Source of the DNA: Actinomycetota bacterium
GTDB taxonomy: Bacteria > Actinomycetota > Actinomycetes > Nanopelagicales > Nanopelagicaceae
Length of the DNA stretch: 37,556 nucleotides
Assembly: GCA_010031635.1 (NCBI GenBank)
Contig: RGZI01000008.1
Location: 1 to 37,556, forward strand
Direction of reading: 5' to 3'
Below the pieces are notes generated by a model. The model saw only the letters and a program-made list of their open reading frames with translations, searched no databases and was not told the DNA's origin. Below, piece by piece: positions 1-7,408 of the stretch. A program made the translations under genes and the position numbers. How positions within the stretch are numbered: position 1 is the stretch's first letter; each line of letters starts with the position of its first letter.

Positions 1-1
1 G

Positions 2-1342
2 ATTTGTAAAGATCCCAAACTCACTAATGCTGGATTTAAAGTTTCCTTGGACGAAGTCACAGCACTTCTTGCTAGTGGCACTCTAAAAGGTTCTAACGTT
101 TTAGCGAAATTAACAGAAATATTAGATCCGAAATCTTCAGCCGCCACGATTAGTCAAAACGAAATCCGTTTTCGGGTTGCTGATCCAAATGGAGCATGGG
201 AATGGTTTTCAACAATTGAAACTTCTTTTCTTTGGACAACTGGTGTACCGGTGCCACCTGAACCAAAAGTAACACAAGGTTTTTACAATGAGTGGACATT
301 TCCAAAAGGTAAAAATGCTGATCCCATGAATAACGTGGCTCTTGTTGCAGAGTTTCAACCATATAAAGCAAAATGGTGCTGGGCAATTGATGTTTGTGAC
401 GATAGACGTGAAGAATTTTTATTAGGAATTTCTCCAACGCAAAATAAAAATCTATTGAAAGATAATGAGAATTTCTCTTACACGGTCACGATTCGCGCAC
501 CAAAAGCTTTCGAATTTGGTGAAGTAAGTGGGAGTGCCAAGAGAGTGATCGTGAAGTATGGCAAGGACCTCCAACCAGTCGGCGGCGTTGCAACTCGAGA
601 GATTATTGCTACTTTGTCACCGATGGCCACTGCAAGGGGTGGAACTCCGACTCAGATGGCAGAGAAGGCAGATTTCATTTCATATGGTGCAAATATTTGG
701 ATTTATGGTCAAAATAATGGAATTGTAGATGCACTAGGAGGTTGTGGAAAAATCGGAGGAGTGCAAGTTGTTTCAAATGCGATGCACTCACTCGATCCAA
801 CCTGGGACGAAATAGAGCAGGCGATAGTTGTGCGGTTATCAACTCCGCACTTACTGCCAGATGGTTCTGTAAATGTGGGGTACTTGGAAATTAGAATGCC
901 TCGCGCAGCAGCTCTCTGCATGTGGAAAGTTGACCTAGATGGCAACATAAAGGCAAGTATTGCAATTACCTACGTGGATGGTTCGGCCCCGACAGTTGCA
1001 ACAGTAAGTGGCCAGCGAATTGGCGATGATTACTTGATAGTGTCAACCGGTTTTCACTACTCGAGTCCAACATTACGAGTGAAACTTTCGCAAGATAATG
1101 CAGTTAAGCCTGTCGATAATGCAGTTAAGCCTGTCGATAATGCAGTTAAGCCTGTCGATAATGCGGTTAAACCTGCCGATAATGCAGCAAGCGCTCAGAG
1201 TGAAAGCAAAGATGAGAGTAAGGTGGCCGCTCCTGTAATCGCACCTAAAAAGATTAAGGTAATTAATTGCGTTAAAGGAAAATTGACACGGAAAATATCT
1301 GGAGTAAACCCTAAATGTCCGACCGGATTTAAGAAAAAATAA
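2..1342 (+). CDS. Secreted-type protein with Cys/Lys tail, 5' end outside window
   Basis: The reading frame is open from the first bases, so the gene is cut by the window edge; 446 codons are visible. The TTG at 47 is not a convincing start because in-frame coding continues upstream of it. I do not recognise a named domain. The protein is beta-rich in appearance and is a paralog of the minus-strand gene at 1812-3542: the two share a Cys-containing middle region, a conserved SSPTL-VKL stretch and a C-terminal tail of about 25 residues. The tail has the pattern C-x-KGK, then PxCPxGxKKK at the end. Before the tail lies a low-complexity linker of tandem DNAVKPV units. No LPXTG motif or membrane anchor follows the tail. 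A cell-surface or secreted role is inferred from the paralog, which has a signal peptide. Confidence 0.8.
   Translation: MCKDPKLTNAGFKVSLDEVTALLASGTLKGSNVLAKLTEILDPKSSAATISQNEIRFRVADPNGAWEWFSTIETSFLWTTGVPVPPEPKVTQGFYNEWTFPKGKNADPMNNVALVAEFQPYKAKWCWAIDVCDDRREEFLLGISPTQNKNLLKDNENFSYTVTIRAPKAFEFGEVSGSAKRVIVKYGKDLQPVGGVATREIIATLSPMATARGGTPTQMAEKADFISYGANIWIYGQNNGIVDALGGCGKIGGVQVVSNAMHSLDPTWDEIEQAIVVRLSTPHLLPDGSVNVGYLEIRMPRAAALCMWKVDLDGNIKASIAITYVDGSAPTVATVSGQRIGDDYLIVSTGFHYSSPTLRVKLSQDNAVKPVDNAVKPVDNAVKPVDNAVKPADNAASAQSESKDESKVAAPVIAPKKIKVINCVKGKLTRKISGVNPKCPTGFKKK
1094..1177 (+). repeat. 21-bp in-frame tandem repeat, four units
   Basis: Four head-to-tail 21-bp units, each starting GATAATGC. Units 1-3 (1094-1156) are identical; unit 4 (1157-1177) has three changes, and a partial fifth copy follows. 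Each unit encodes DNAVKPV or DNAVKPA. Identical nucleotides as well as residues indicate recent duplication and possible copy-number variation by slippage. Confidence 0.95.
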
Positions 1343-1368
1343 TCCACAATATTTTCTTTTCCACAACT

Positions 1369-1374
1369 TAAAAT
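1369..1374 (+). promoter_or_regulatory. Possible -10 box for the tRNA-like gene
   Basis: TAAAAT at 1369-1374 fits TANNNT and lies 46 nt before the tRNA-like sequence. There is no clear -35 at the usual distance, so support is weak. Confidence 0.25.
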
Positions 1375-1392
1375 CTAAATCAATTAGACAAC

Positions 1393-1427
1393 CAACCACA
1401 CGCGTATTTTGCACTTGCGTGTGGTTG
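1393..1427 (+). promoter_or_regulatory. Perfect 11-bp hairpin overlapping the tRNA 5' end
   Basis: CAACCACACGC at 1393-1403 is the exact reverse complement of GCGTGTGGTTG at 1417-1427, with a 13-nt loop. The right arm contains the whole 5' acceptor strand of the tRNA-like gene (1421-1427), so this hairpin would compete with tRNA folding. No T-run follows, so it is not a terminator. Confidence 0.7.
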
Positions 1428-1494
1428 TAGCTCAATGGATAGAGCGCCCTGTTGACTACACGGGAGGTTGTTGGTTCGAATCCTACCAGCCACA
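1421..1494 (+). tRNA. tRNA-like gene, isotype unresolved (possibly Val-GAC), anticodon arm irregular
   Basis: The acceptor stem pairs fully: 1421-1427 with 1487-1493, one G-U, and A1494 as discriminator. The D-stem is 1430-1433/1442-1445 and the T-loop TTCGAAT is 1475-1481. The D-arm resembles bacterial tRNA-Arg. The T-stem has one T-T mismatch. Between D-stem and T-stem there are 24 nt instead of the usual 23. Folding 1447-1451 with 1459-1463 gives one C-C mismatch and anticodon GAC (Val), but with U at position 37. Folding 1448-1452 with 1460-1464 gives five pairs including one G-U, but leaves G at position 33. Neither is canonical. CCA is not encoded. The stem can extend outwards to 1417/1497. 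A strong terminator follows, so it is probably transcribed, but it may be degenerate. Confidence 0.6.
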
Positions 1495-1500
1495 CGTACC

Positions 1501-1543
1501 AAATCTGGCTCCACAGTTCGTCGCGTGGAGCCAGATTTTTATT
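1501..1543 (+). terminator. Strong intrinsic terminator after the tRNA-like gene
   Basis: A perfect 14-bp stem pairs 1501-1514 with 1525-1538 around a 10-nt loop. It runs into a T-tract at 1536-1540 and a further T-rich stretch. It is by far the clearest intrinsic terminator in the window. Confidence 0.9.
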
Positions 1544-1599
1544 GGTCTTTTACATTAATTACGCAGAGTACTTAATACCTAATTTTACAACTCTAGGCG

Positions 1600-1605
1600 T
1601 ATTGT
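1600..1605 (+). promoter_or_regulatory. Leaderless-type -10 box for small ORF
   Basis: TATTGT ends 6 nt before the ATG at 1612 and there is no Shine-Dalgarno sequence. This spacing puts the transcription start at or near the A of the ATG. No good -35 is seen. Confidence 0.45.
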
Positions 1606-1611
1606 TTACTA

Positions 1612-1782
1612 ATGCGAGGTAATAAAATTGCGGCCGGAGTTGGCGCATTAACTGGATTTATCTTTACCCGACTGCCCTACATGGATGATGGCAACTTCTT
1701 GGTCACAAATGTCCTTGTTTTGATATCTGCATCGAGCACACTTGTTACATGGCTAGTTATTAAAAAAATTGTTAAGCGGTAA
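1612..1782 (+). CDS. Small putative membrane protein, 56 aa
   Basis: ATG at 1612 opens a 56-codon frame ending TAA at 1780-1782. The N-terminal third is Gly/Ala-rich. Residues about 31-51 form a hydrophobic segment (VTNVLVLISASSTLVTWLVI), followed by a basic end (KKIVKR), consistent with one membrane helix with a cytoplasmic positive tail. I recognise no family. Support comes from the TANNNT box 6 nt upstream, the same arrangement as at several certain genes here, and from its position in the otherwise empty gap between the tRNA terminator and the convergent secreted-protein gene. It could still be a chance ORF. Confidence 0.45.
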   Translation: MRGNKIAAGVGALTGFIFTRLPYMDDGNFLVTNVLVLISASSTLVTWLVIKKIVKR

Positions 1783-1811
1783 GAGGTTATATTCCGCAAG
1801 AGAATTTGAAT

Positions 1812-3542
1812 CTACTTCTTGCGAAATCCGCTCGGACATTTTGGATTTGCTCCGGTAATTTTCTTGCTGATCTTTCCTTTGGTACAGGTAATTGAAATCC
1901 ACTTTTTTGCAATTGCTGGTTTAACAGCAACTGCAACTTCTTCTATTGGCTTAGCTGCTTCTGGCTTCGTTTCAACTACAACTTCTTTAGGTTTTTCTTG
2001 CATTAACTTTACCTTGAGTGTTGGTGAGGAAAAAGTGAAATTTTTCGCACTTAGGTAAAACCAGCCATCCTTTTCAATCAACATTTCAGAGGCTATCTCT
2101 TGAGTAGCACCGTCGCTAGAAGTAATTGAAATTTCAGCTCGGATTGGTGCTTTACTAAAGCCATATATGCATCGCGCAACATCTGCGCGTAACGCTAAGT
2201 CATAACTTCCGCGTGCGACATCACCATTAGCTTCAAAATGTGGTGATGCAACTTTATAAATCAGTGATCCAGAATCTTGATCAAAAATTGGTGGACCAGA
2301 AGAGTAGGTAAGCGCATTTGTGGTCACCACGCCAGCTAATTCCCCTGTTCCATCCGAACATTTTTGAATAGCTGGCTGATTCCAAGAATTTAGAGCTTTA
2401 TACGACCAATAGCTCGCTGTTTTACTGGCTTTATCTCCAATCGCAGGAAGGAATGCATTCATCAATTCCATATTTGAACTGGATACGTTATCGCCAATAA
2501 TAATTCTGCCATCCCATATCGATCCATTATTTCCAAATGGTTTATCGACAAAAACAATTTTTCTTACCTCGTCTGGTATTTGTGAGTTTGGAACCGTGAA
2601 ATTTAGTGTTGAGATTTTTACTGGTTCGGCTTCAACAGATATTTCTACGCCATTTTTCCAGGGCTTTGTCGAGATGATCGGAAGCGCAATTCTTCCGTGA
2701 AACCAACCGCTCAACTTAGATCCAAGTTTGATATTCAAACCAAATCTGTAACCTTTTGGAAAGTCGCGAGTTACTTCACAGATTCCTGTATCAGTAACTG
2801 CGCAACGTTCTTCTGTTGGTGTACTACCCCCTCCAGATCCACCAAAACCTTTATACCCATCACGCTTGTCGTGAGCCTTAGTAGGTTTATAATTTCCCAA
2901 AACTTTTTGTACTGGAGTGATTGCTGCAGAGAGGTTTGCGTATTCAGCTTTTTTAGTTAGTAGGGAAATTCCAGCAGCTTTAACTACAATACTAACGTTC
3001 ATGACGGAAACAAAGTAATTATCTTCGCCTCCGCTATTTGTAACTCCTGGAATATTCCAGAGCGCGCCACTACCTCTTACTGCTGGCAGATCCATTGATG
3101 GGATTGGATCACGGTCGTGGGACCACTTAGCGGGTAACGAGGTTACATAATTACCGTCAGTTTTTTTACCCGAGCTATCAATTGCCCATACCTCCGAGAT
3201 GCACGCAATTGAAGGGTCTACAGCACAAACTGGAAGATGTTGAGTGATCTTGACAAATACCGCTTCGTCACAAATTTTGTCCGCCATACTAGAACAAACC
3301 AAACTTTTTGATTGATAAGGGTCATTTTTATCGTCACTAGGGTCATCCATCGTGATCGCCACATCCATACTCGCTGAGATGTCGATATTTTCTTCTATAA
3401 GCAGACCAAGGGCGGGAATGGTTGAGGGAAAAATTGCTCCGGCATTTGCAACATTTGTCGGCAAAATGGTTCCCATAAAAATTGCTGCAATAACCAGCAA
3501 TTTAAATACAATTCGTGAACCGCTATTTGCTGCAGATCTCAT
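1812..3542 (-). CDS. Secreted protein with C-terminal Cys/Lys tail, unknown function
   Basis: 576 aa from the ATG at 3542, which has GGAG six nt upstream; the longer GTG start at 3578 lacks comparable support. Residues 1-34 form a signal peptide: basic start, hydrophobic core about 11-27, and ANA before the likely cleavage site. The mature protein has several Cys residues, a Gly/Ser-rich linker in the middle, and a Pro/Val/Glu/Lys linker before a tail with C-x-KGK and PxCPxGxRKK. Its middle and C-terminal half align with the paralog at 2-1342, but it keeps a Val/Glu/Lys linker instead of DNAVKPV repeats. No catalytic motif is apparent. An extracytoplasmic, possibly envelope-associated role is inferred from the signal peptide and tail. 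The two paralogs are convergent with the tRNA-like gene between them. Confidence 0.85.
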   Translation of the reverse strand: MRSAANSGSRIVFKLLVIAAIFMGTILPTNVANAGAIFPSTIPALGLLIEENIDISASMDVAITMDDPSDDKNDPYQSKSLVCSSMADKICDEAVFVKITQHLPVCAVDPSIACISEVWAIDSSGKKTDGNYVTSLPAKWSHDRDPIPSMDLPAVRGSGALWNIPGVTNSGGEDNYFVSVMNVSIVVKAAGISLLTKKAEYANLSAAITPVQKVLGNYKPTKAHDKRDGYKGFGGSGGGSTPTEERCAVTDTGICEVTRDFPKGYRFGLNIKLGSKLSGWFHGRIALPIISTKPWKNGVEISVEAEPVKISTLNFTVPNSQIPDEVRKIVFVDKPFGNNGSIWDGRIIIGDNVSSSNMELMNAFLPAIGDKASKTASYWSYKALNSWNQPAIQKCSDGTGELAGVVTTNALTYSSGPPIFDQDSGSLIYKVASPHFEANGDVARGSYDLALRADVARCIYGFSKAPIRAEISITSSDGATQEIASEMLIEKDGWFYLSAKNFTFSSPTLKVKLMQEKPKEVVVETKPEAAKPIEEVAVAVKPAIAKKWISITCTKGKISKKITGANPKCPSGFRKK

Positions 3543-3656
3543 GAATTTCTCCGACCCTGCTGCGACTGGAATATCCACCTGTAACCACTATACAACTCAA
3601 TTAAGTTTCAGGCTGTGAAATATAATGAGATGAGAAACCCGTTCGAAGGCCATGTG

Positions 3657-4337
3657 TTATTCCTCTTCGTCCTCACGCAAAATTTCTTTAGCGCGACTGG
3701 CATAGATATCTACATACTCTTGACCGCTCATCTGGCCAATAGCTCGCATGATTTTGTCAGTGGCTTCACGCAAAGTAAATGGATCAGTTGGATCACCAGT
3801 GAAATGCATTGGTTCACCAAAATTAACTCCAACGCGAGCAATCTTCGGAATGATCTTTCCGGTTGGTTGAATTTTTTCAGTATTTTTCATCGCAACTGGA
3901 ATTACTGTAGCACCTGATTCAATTGCAAGGCGGGCGATACCGGTGCGACCGCGGTATAACTTTCCATCGGGTGATCTAGTTCCCTCTGGGTAAATACCGA
4001 TGCAATGACCGGCATTTAATAAACGAACTCCAGTAAAAACTGCGGCTTCACTTGCTCGTCCCCCAGATCGATCCACGGGGACTTGTCCTAAAGCGTGGAA
4101 AGTAATTTTTTTCAAAAATCCTTTAAATCCCGGTGCAGTGAAGTACTCCTGTTTAGCAAGAAAGGTAACTTTGCGAGAGACAACTAGTGGCATAAAAATT
4201 GAATCACTAAAAGATAAATGATTTGACGCAATTATTACTGCGCCGGTGTGTGGCACATGAGCCAGTCCGCTTACTTTGGGACGAAATAGCAAAGTAAGAA
4301 TGGGCATGAGGAATGCCTTTAATAAGCGGTATGCCAT
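3657..4337 (-). CDS. plsC: 1-acyl-sn-glycerol-3-phosphate acyltransferase (PlsC family)
   Basis: 226 aa, the usual size for the family. The acyltransferase motifs are present: NH-x4-D with His40 and Asp45, the acceptor-binding YPEGTRS around 116-122, and the VIPVAMKNTEK block near 145-155. The enzyme transfers an acyl group to lysophosphatidate to make phosphatidate, at the inner face of the membrane; the hydrophobic N-terminus (about 5-18) fits membrane association. It lies 9 nt behind the glucokinase gene and is the last gene of an SRPBCC-glucokinase-PlsC operon. M. tuberculosis has a PlsC-type gene (Rv2182c) in the equivalent neighbourhood. Exact acceptor specificity cannot be read from the sequence. 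Confidence 0.9.
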   Translation of the reverse strand: MAYRLLKAFLMPILTLLFRPKVSGLAHVPHTGAVIIASNHLSFSDSIFMPLVVSRKVTFLAKQEYFTAPGFKGFLKKITFHALGQVPVDRSGGRASEAAVFTGVRLLNAGHCIGIYPEGTRSPDGKLYRGRTGIARLAIESGATVIPVAMKNTEKIQPTGKIIPKIARVGVNFGEPMHFTGDPTDPFTLREATDKIMRAIGQMSGQEYVDIYASRAKEILREDEEE

Positions 4338-4346
4338 GGGTAAAGG

Positions 4347-5294
4347 TTACTGGCGAGCCAGATCAGCCACGCCCACCAATCCAGCGTCATTACCTAATTG
4401 AGCAGGCACGATACGTGGCAATGGGTGACCTGAAAAGGATGCAGCGCGCTCAAGAGCACCTCGCGCTGGCTCTAGTAAAAAGTCTCCGGCTTCAACTAAT
4501 CCCCCACTAATAATTATTAGGTCAGGATCAAATGCCACAACTATTGATGCAATACCTAATCCAAGCCATTCACCTGTAATCGTGAATGCCGACAGTGCTA
4601 AACGATCTCCATCTTTTGCTGCCGCTGTTAGATGCGCACCAGTTAAACCAGCAGCTGTTCCATCTCCACGTTTTAACAAATCAAAGGCGCGTTCTGGCGC
4701 AGCTGCAATTCCTTCACGTGCGTGACGTAAAAGTGCTGGACCTGCTGCGTATTGTTCGAAACATCCGCGAGCACCGCAACCACAAAGTTGTCCATCAATC
4801 ACCATGCGAATATGTCCAAGTTCTCCAGCGGTTCCGTAAGCGCCGCGATATAACTCGCCATTTAAAATAATTCCGCCACCAAGTCCAGTTCCAAGAATCA
4901 ACAGAATTGCATGAGTTGATCCTTTACCCGAACCAAATTTGTACTCACCCCATGCAGCAGCGTTTGCATCATTTTCAACAATTACATCAAGACCGAGTCG
5001 GTCTTTTAACTCTTTACCTAAATTAACGCCGGTCCATCCAGCAATATTTGGTGGAGCCAACATGGTCTTGCGATCTGCCGAAACAAATCCGGCGGCAGAT
5101 AAACCAACTTTGGAAATCGGTGATGGCGATTGCGCCATTAACTCTCGGACTAAATCTGCAACGCGATCGGTGAGTGCAGTGCCACCCTCTTTTGGAGTGT
5201 CTTTGCGAATCCGAGCAAGAATTTTTCCATCTTCATCAACTATTCCACCAAGTAATTTGGTACCGCCGACATCAATACCAATAGCAAGTGTCAT
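4347..5294 (-). CDS. glk: ROK-family glucokinase
   Basis: 315 aa. The N-terminal phosphate-binding motif GIDVGGTK is at residues 6-13, catalytic VENDAN at 106-111 with Asp109 as base, and the GTGLGGG phosphate loop near 135-141. The ROK zinc site is intact: His161 and the CGCGARGCFE segment with Cys171, Cys173 and Cys178. The enzyme phosphorylates glucose at C6 and feeds glycolysis. The start ATG (5294) shares its A with the TAA stop of the upstream SRPBCC gene, so translation is probably coupled. I saw no feature marking it as a polyphosphate glucokinase, so ATP is assumed as donor. Related ROK proteins include sugar epimerase-kinases and repressors, but there is no N-terminal DNA-binding domain here. 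Confidence 0.92.
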   Translation of the reverse strand: MTLAIGIDVGGTKLLGGIVDEDGKILARIRKDTPKEGGTALTDRVADLVRELMAQSPSPISKVGLSAAGFVSADRKTMLAPPNIAGWTGVNLGKELKDRLGLDVIVENDANAAAWGEYKFGSGKGSTHAILLILGTGLGGGIILNGELYRGAYGTAGELGHIRMVIDGQLCGCGARGCFEQYAAGPALLRHAREGIAAAPERAFDLLKRGDGTAAGLTGAHLTAAAKDGDRLALSAFTITGEWLGLGIASIVVAFDPDLIIISGGLVEAGDFLLEPARGALERAASFSGHPLPRIVPAQLGNDAGLVGVADLARQ

Positions 5295-5725
5295 TAGCCC
5301 TCTATGTGTGCTTTCAATTCCTTCAATACTTGATCAATAAAAGATTTCTCAGCTTTTTGGCGCATCATCGCCGGTACTGGCATATTCAATTCAACGGTTA
5401 GCGCATAAGTAAGAACGGTTTCATCGCCGTCTGCTTCTAATTTATAAAAACCATCCATGGCGGTTAATAAATCTGCATCACTTAAAGAAAAAGAAATCTG
5501 CGCTGGAGATGCGCTCCACTCGTAATCCAAGACAACGGTGTCCCGCAAAGGGCCAGAGTTGACTTTCATCTCCACTTTGGTCGCCCGTCCTTGCGCATCA
5601 CTTTCCACTACTTTTACGGCAGTAATTGCCGAAGACCAGGTTGGGTAATTGACCAAGTCGCTGATCACCGCATTTACATCTGCGAGTGGGGCTTCGATCG
5701 TGGCGGAGGCTTGGGTTTGGCTCAT
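5294..5725 (-). CDS. SRPBCC (START-like) family protein
   Basis: 143 aa matching the helix-grip SRPBCC/polyketide-cyclase fold: an ATIEAPLADV opening strand, the NYPTWS segment around 26-33, and a C-terminal amphipathic helix (MRQKAEKSFIDQVLKELK). The fold makes a pocket for hydrophobic ligands; the ligand is unknown. A homolog sits at the same place in M. tuberculosis (Rv2185c) between plsC and fadD15, so a role in lipid handling is a reasonable inference. It is the first gene of the minus-strand operon. TATCTT ends 6 nt before its ATG and there is no Shine-Dalgarno sequence, so the mRNA is probably leaderless. Confidence 0.85.
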   Translation of the reverse strand: MSQTQASATIEAPLADVNAVISDLVNYPTWSSAITAVKVVESDAQGRATKVEMKVNSGPLRDTVVLDYEWSASPAQISFSLSDADLLTAMDGFYKLEADGDETVLTYALTVELNMPVPAMMRQKAEKSFIDQVLKELKAHIEG

Positions 5726-5731
5726 AGGGCA

Positions 5732-5737
5732 AAGATA
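5732..5737 (-). promoter_or_regulatory. Leaderless-type -10 box for the SRPBCC-glk-plsC operon
   Basis: On the minus strand TATCTT ends 6 nt before the ATG at 5725. There is no Shine-Dalgarno sequence between box and start. Confidence 0.5.
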
Positions 5738-5818
5738 CCCTTCTCATAGCCATAACTCCTGCGCTAGCGTTTGGCCTGTATCCACCTTCGACAGACCAAA
5801 TATAGGAGCGGGTTTTCC

Positions 5819-7408
5819 ATGAATCAGATTCACGTCCCGGCCTTAGTTCCTGCCCCATCAAGTGGCAACTTAACTGACCTAGTGGCTGATCGTGCGCACT
5901 ACGAACCAGAGCGGGTAATGCTCTCTCGTCCTTTGGGTGAAGGATGGCAAGAAGTAAGTGCGCGCACCTTTGCCGCCGAAGTTCGCCAAGTTGCCAAAGG
6001 TTTAATTGCTCTTGGAATCAAGCCTGGTGATCGTGTTGGAATTTTGTCTTGGACCATCACTGAAGGCGCCCTAGCTACTTTGACTGCCGCAGGAACAAGC
6101 ATTGCCGATGATCAAGTAGAAGCACGTCGCAACGCATTAACCCCTGATGATTTGGCAACTTTGATTTACACATCCGGCACAACTGGAAAACCAAAAGGGG
6201 TAATCCTGACGCATGGGAACTTCATATCTGAATGTGGAAATGTCGTCGAAGGTGCCGCCGATTTATTTTTACGTAAAGATGGCTCAACTTTATTGTTCTT
6301 ACCTCTTGCACATGTCTTTGGTCGAATGATTGAAGTCGGCGCTGTAAGAGCTGGTTTACATCTTGCCCATTGCTCAGATCCAGTTGGAAAATTAACTGCT
6401 GATCTACAATCTTTCAAACCAAACTTTGTTTTGTCTGTACCAAGAATCTTTGAAAAGATTTATAACGGTGCAGAAGCAAAAGCAGAAGCCGCTGGAAAAG
6501 GAAAGATTTTCCGTACAGCCGCCTCAGTTGCAATCGCCTATAGCCAAGCAATGGAAGAAGGGCATATCTCCTCTGCATTGCGAATTAAGCACGCATTATT
6601 TGACCACTTAGTTTTTTCAAAGTTGCGCGCAGTCATGGGTGGCAATGTTGATGCAGCAATTTCAGGTGGTGCTCCCCTCGGTGAGCGTTTAGGCCATTTT
6701 TATCGTGGCGCCGGAGTGCGCGTGTTAGAAGGCTATGGATTAACTGAAACCACAGCAGGTGCGACTTTGAATTTAACCCAATCTTCAAAAGTCGGTTCTG
6801 TCGGTCGACCATTGCCAGGTACTACCGTAAAAATCGCCGAAGATGGCGAAGTCTTACTTAAAGGTCCAATTGTGATGCGTGGATATTGGCAAAATGAGGC
6901 CGCAAATAAAGAGGTCTTCACTGAAGATGGATTCTTTAAGTCAGGGGATCTTGGCAAATTAGATGACAATGGATTTTTATATATCGTCGGCCGCAAGAAA
7001 GAGTTGATCGTTACCTCAGGTGGAAAAAACGTCGCACCAGCCCCACTTGAAGATCGCCTTCGCGCACATCCGTTGGTTAGCCAATGTGTAGTTGTCGGTG
7101 ACAATAAACCATATATCGCGGCATTAATAACCGTAGATGCAGATGCCATCAAGGGCTGGGCTGCTGCAAATAATAAAGGTGGTGCAACAGTTGCTGATCT
7201 GGCAAATGACTCAGCATTGATCGCCGTGATCCAAACAGCGGTTGATGAAGCAAATAAATCTGTCAGTAAAGCTGAATCAATCCGTAAATTTAAAATTCTG
7301 CCAATTGATTTCACAATCGCTGGCGGTCAATTAACCGCAAAGATGTCAATCAAACGACATGTTGTGCAAAAAGAGTTTGCAAACGAAATTGAGAGCCTCT
7401 ACAACTGA
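5819..7408 (+). CDS. fadD15: Long-chain acyl-CoA synthetase (FadD15-like), internal gap
   Basis: 529 aa from the ATG at 5819, with AGGAG 10 nt upstream; the TTG at 5771 is less likely. It activates fatty acids to acyl-CoA through an acyl-adenylate. Visible motifs are the P-loop YTSGTTGKPKG (117-127), GYGLTET, SGDLGKLDD and GRKKELIVTSGGKN, and the C-terminal Lys region LTAKMSIKR. Compared with M. tuberculosis FadD15 (about 600 aa), roughly 70 residues are missing at Trp78-Thr79 (nt 6050-6055). There, GDRVGILS runs straight into the segment that normally follows the first alpha/beta part of the N-terminal domain. The frame stays open. The enzyme may be inactive, or the gap may be an assembly error. 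Its neighbours on both sides are lipid and envelope genes. Confidence 0.85.
   Translation: MNQIHVPALVPAPSSGNLTDLVADRAHYEPERVMLSRPLGEGWQEVSARTFAAEVRQVAKGLIALGIKPGDRVGILSWTITEGALATLTAAGTSIADDQVEARRNALTPDDLATLIYTSGTTGKPKGVILTHGNFISECGNVVEGAADLFLRKDGSTLLFLPLAHVFGRMIEVGAVRAGLHLAHCSDPVGKLTADLQSFKPNFVLSVPRIFEKIYNGAEAKAEAAGKGKIFRTAASVAIAYSQAMEEGHISSALRIKHALFDHLVFSKLRAVMGGNVDAAISGGAPLGERLGHFYRGAGVRVLEGYGLTETTAGATLNLTQSSKVGSVGRPLPGTTVKIAEDGEVLLKGPIVMRGYWQNEAANKEVFTEDGFFKSGDLGKLDDNGFLYIVGRKKELIVTSGGKNVAPAPLEDRLRAHPLVSQCVVVGDNKPYIAALITVDADAIKGWAAANNKGGATVADLANDSALIAVIQTAVDEANKSVSKAESIRKFKILPIDFTIAGGQLTAKMSIKRHVVQKEFANEIESLYN

Noticed and set aside
1073-1495. Minus-strand ORF across the tRNA and the DNAVKPV repeats
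   Set aside because: Shadow of the repeat and tRNA sequence; no family resemblance and no start signal.
4347-5294. Polyphosphate glucokinase (PpgK), which lies near suhB and sigA in M. tuberculosis
   Set aside because: I see no polyphosphate-specific motif, and the gene is in the plsC-fadD neighbourhood, so plain ROK glucokinase is the safer call.
5771-5818. TTG start giving a longer FadD
   Set aside because: ATG 5819 has AGGAG at a workable distance and the extra 16 residues have no family resemblance.
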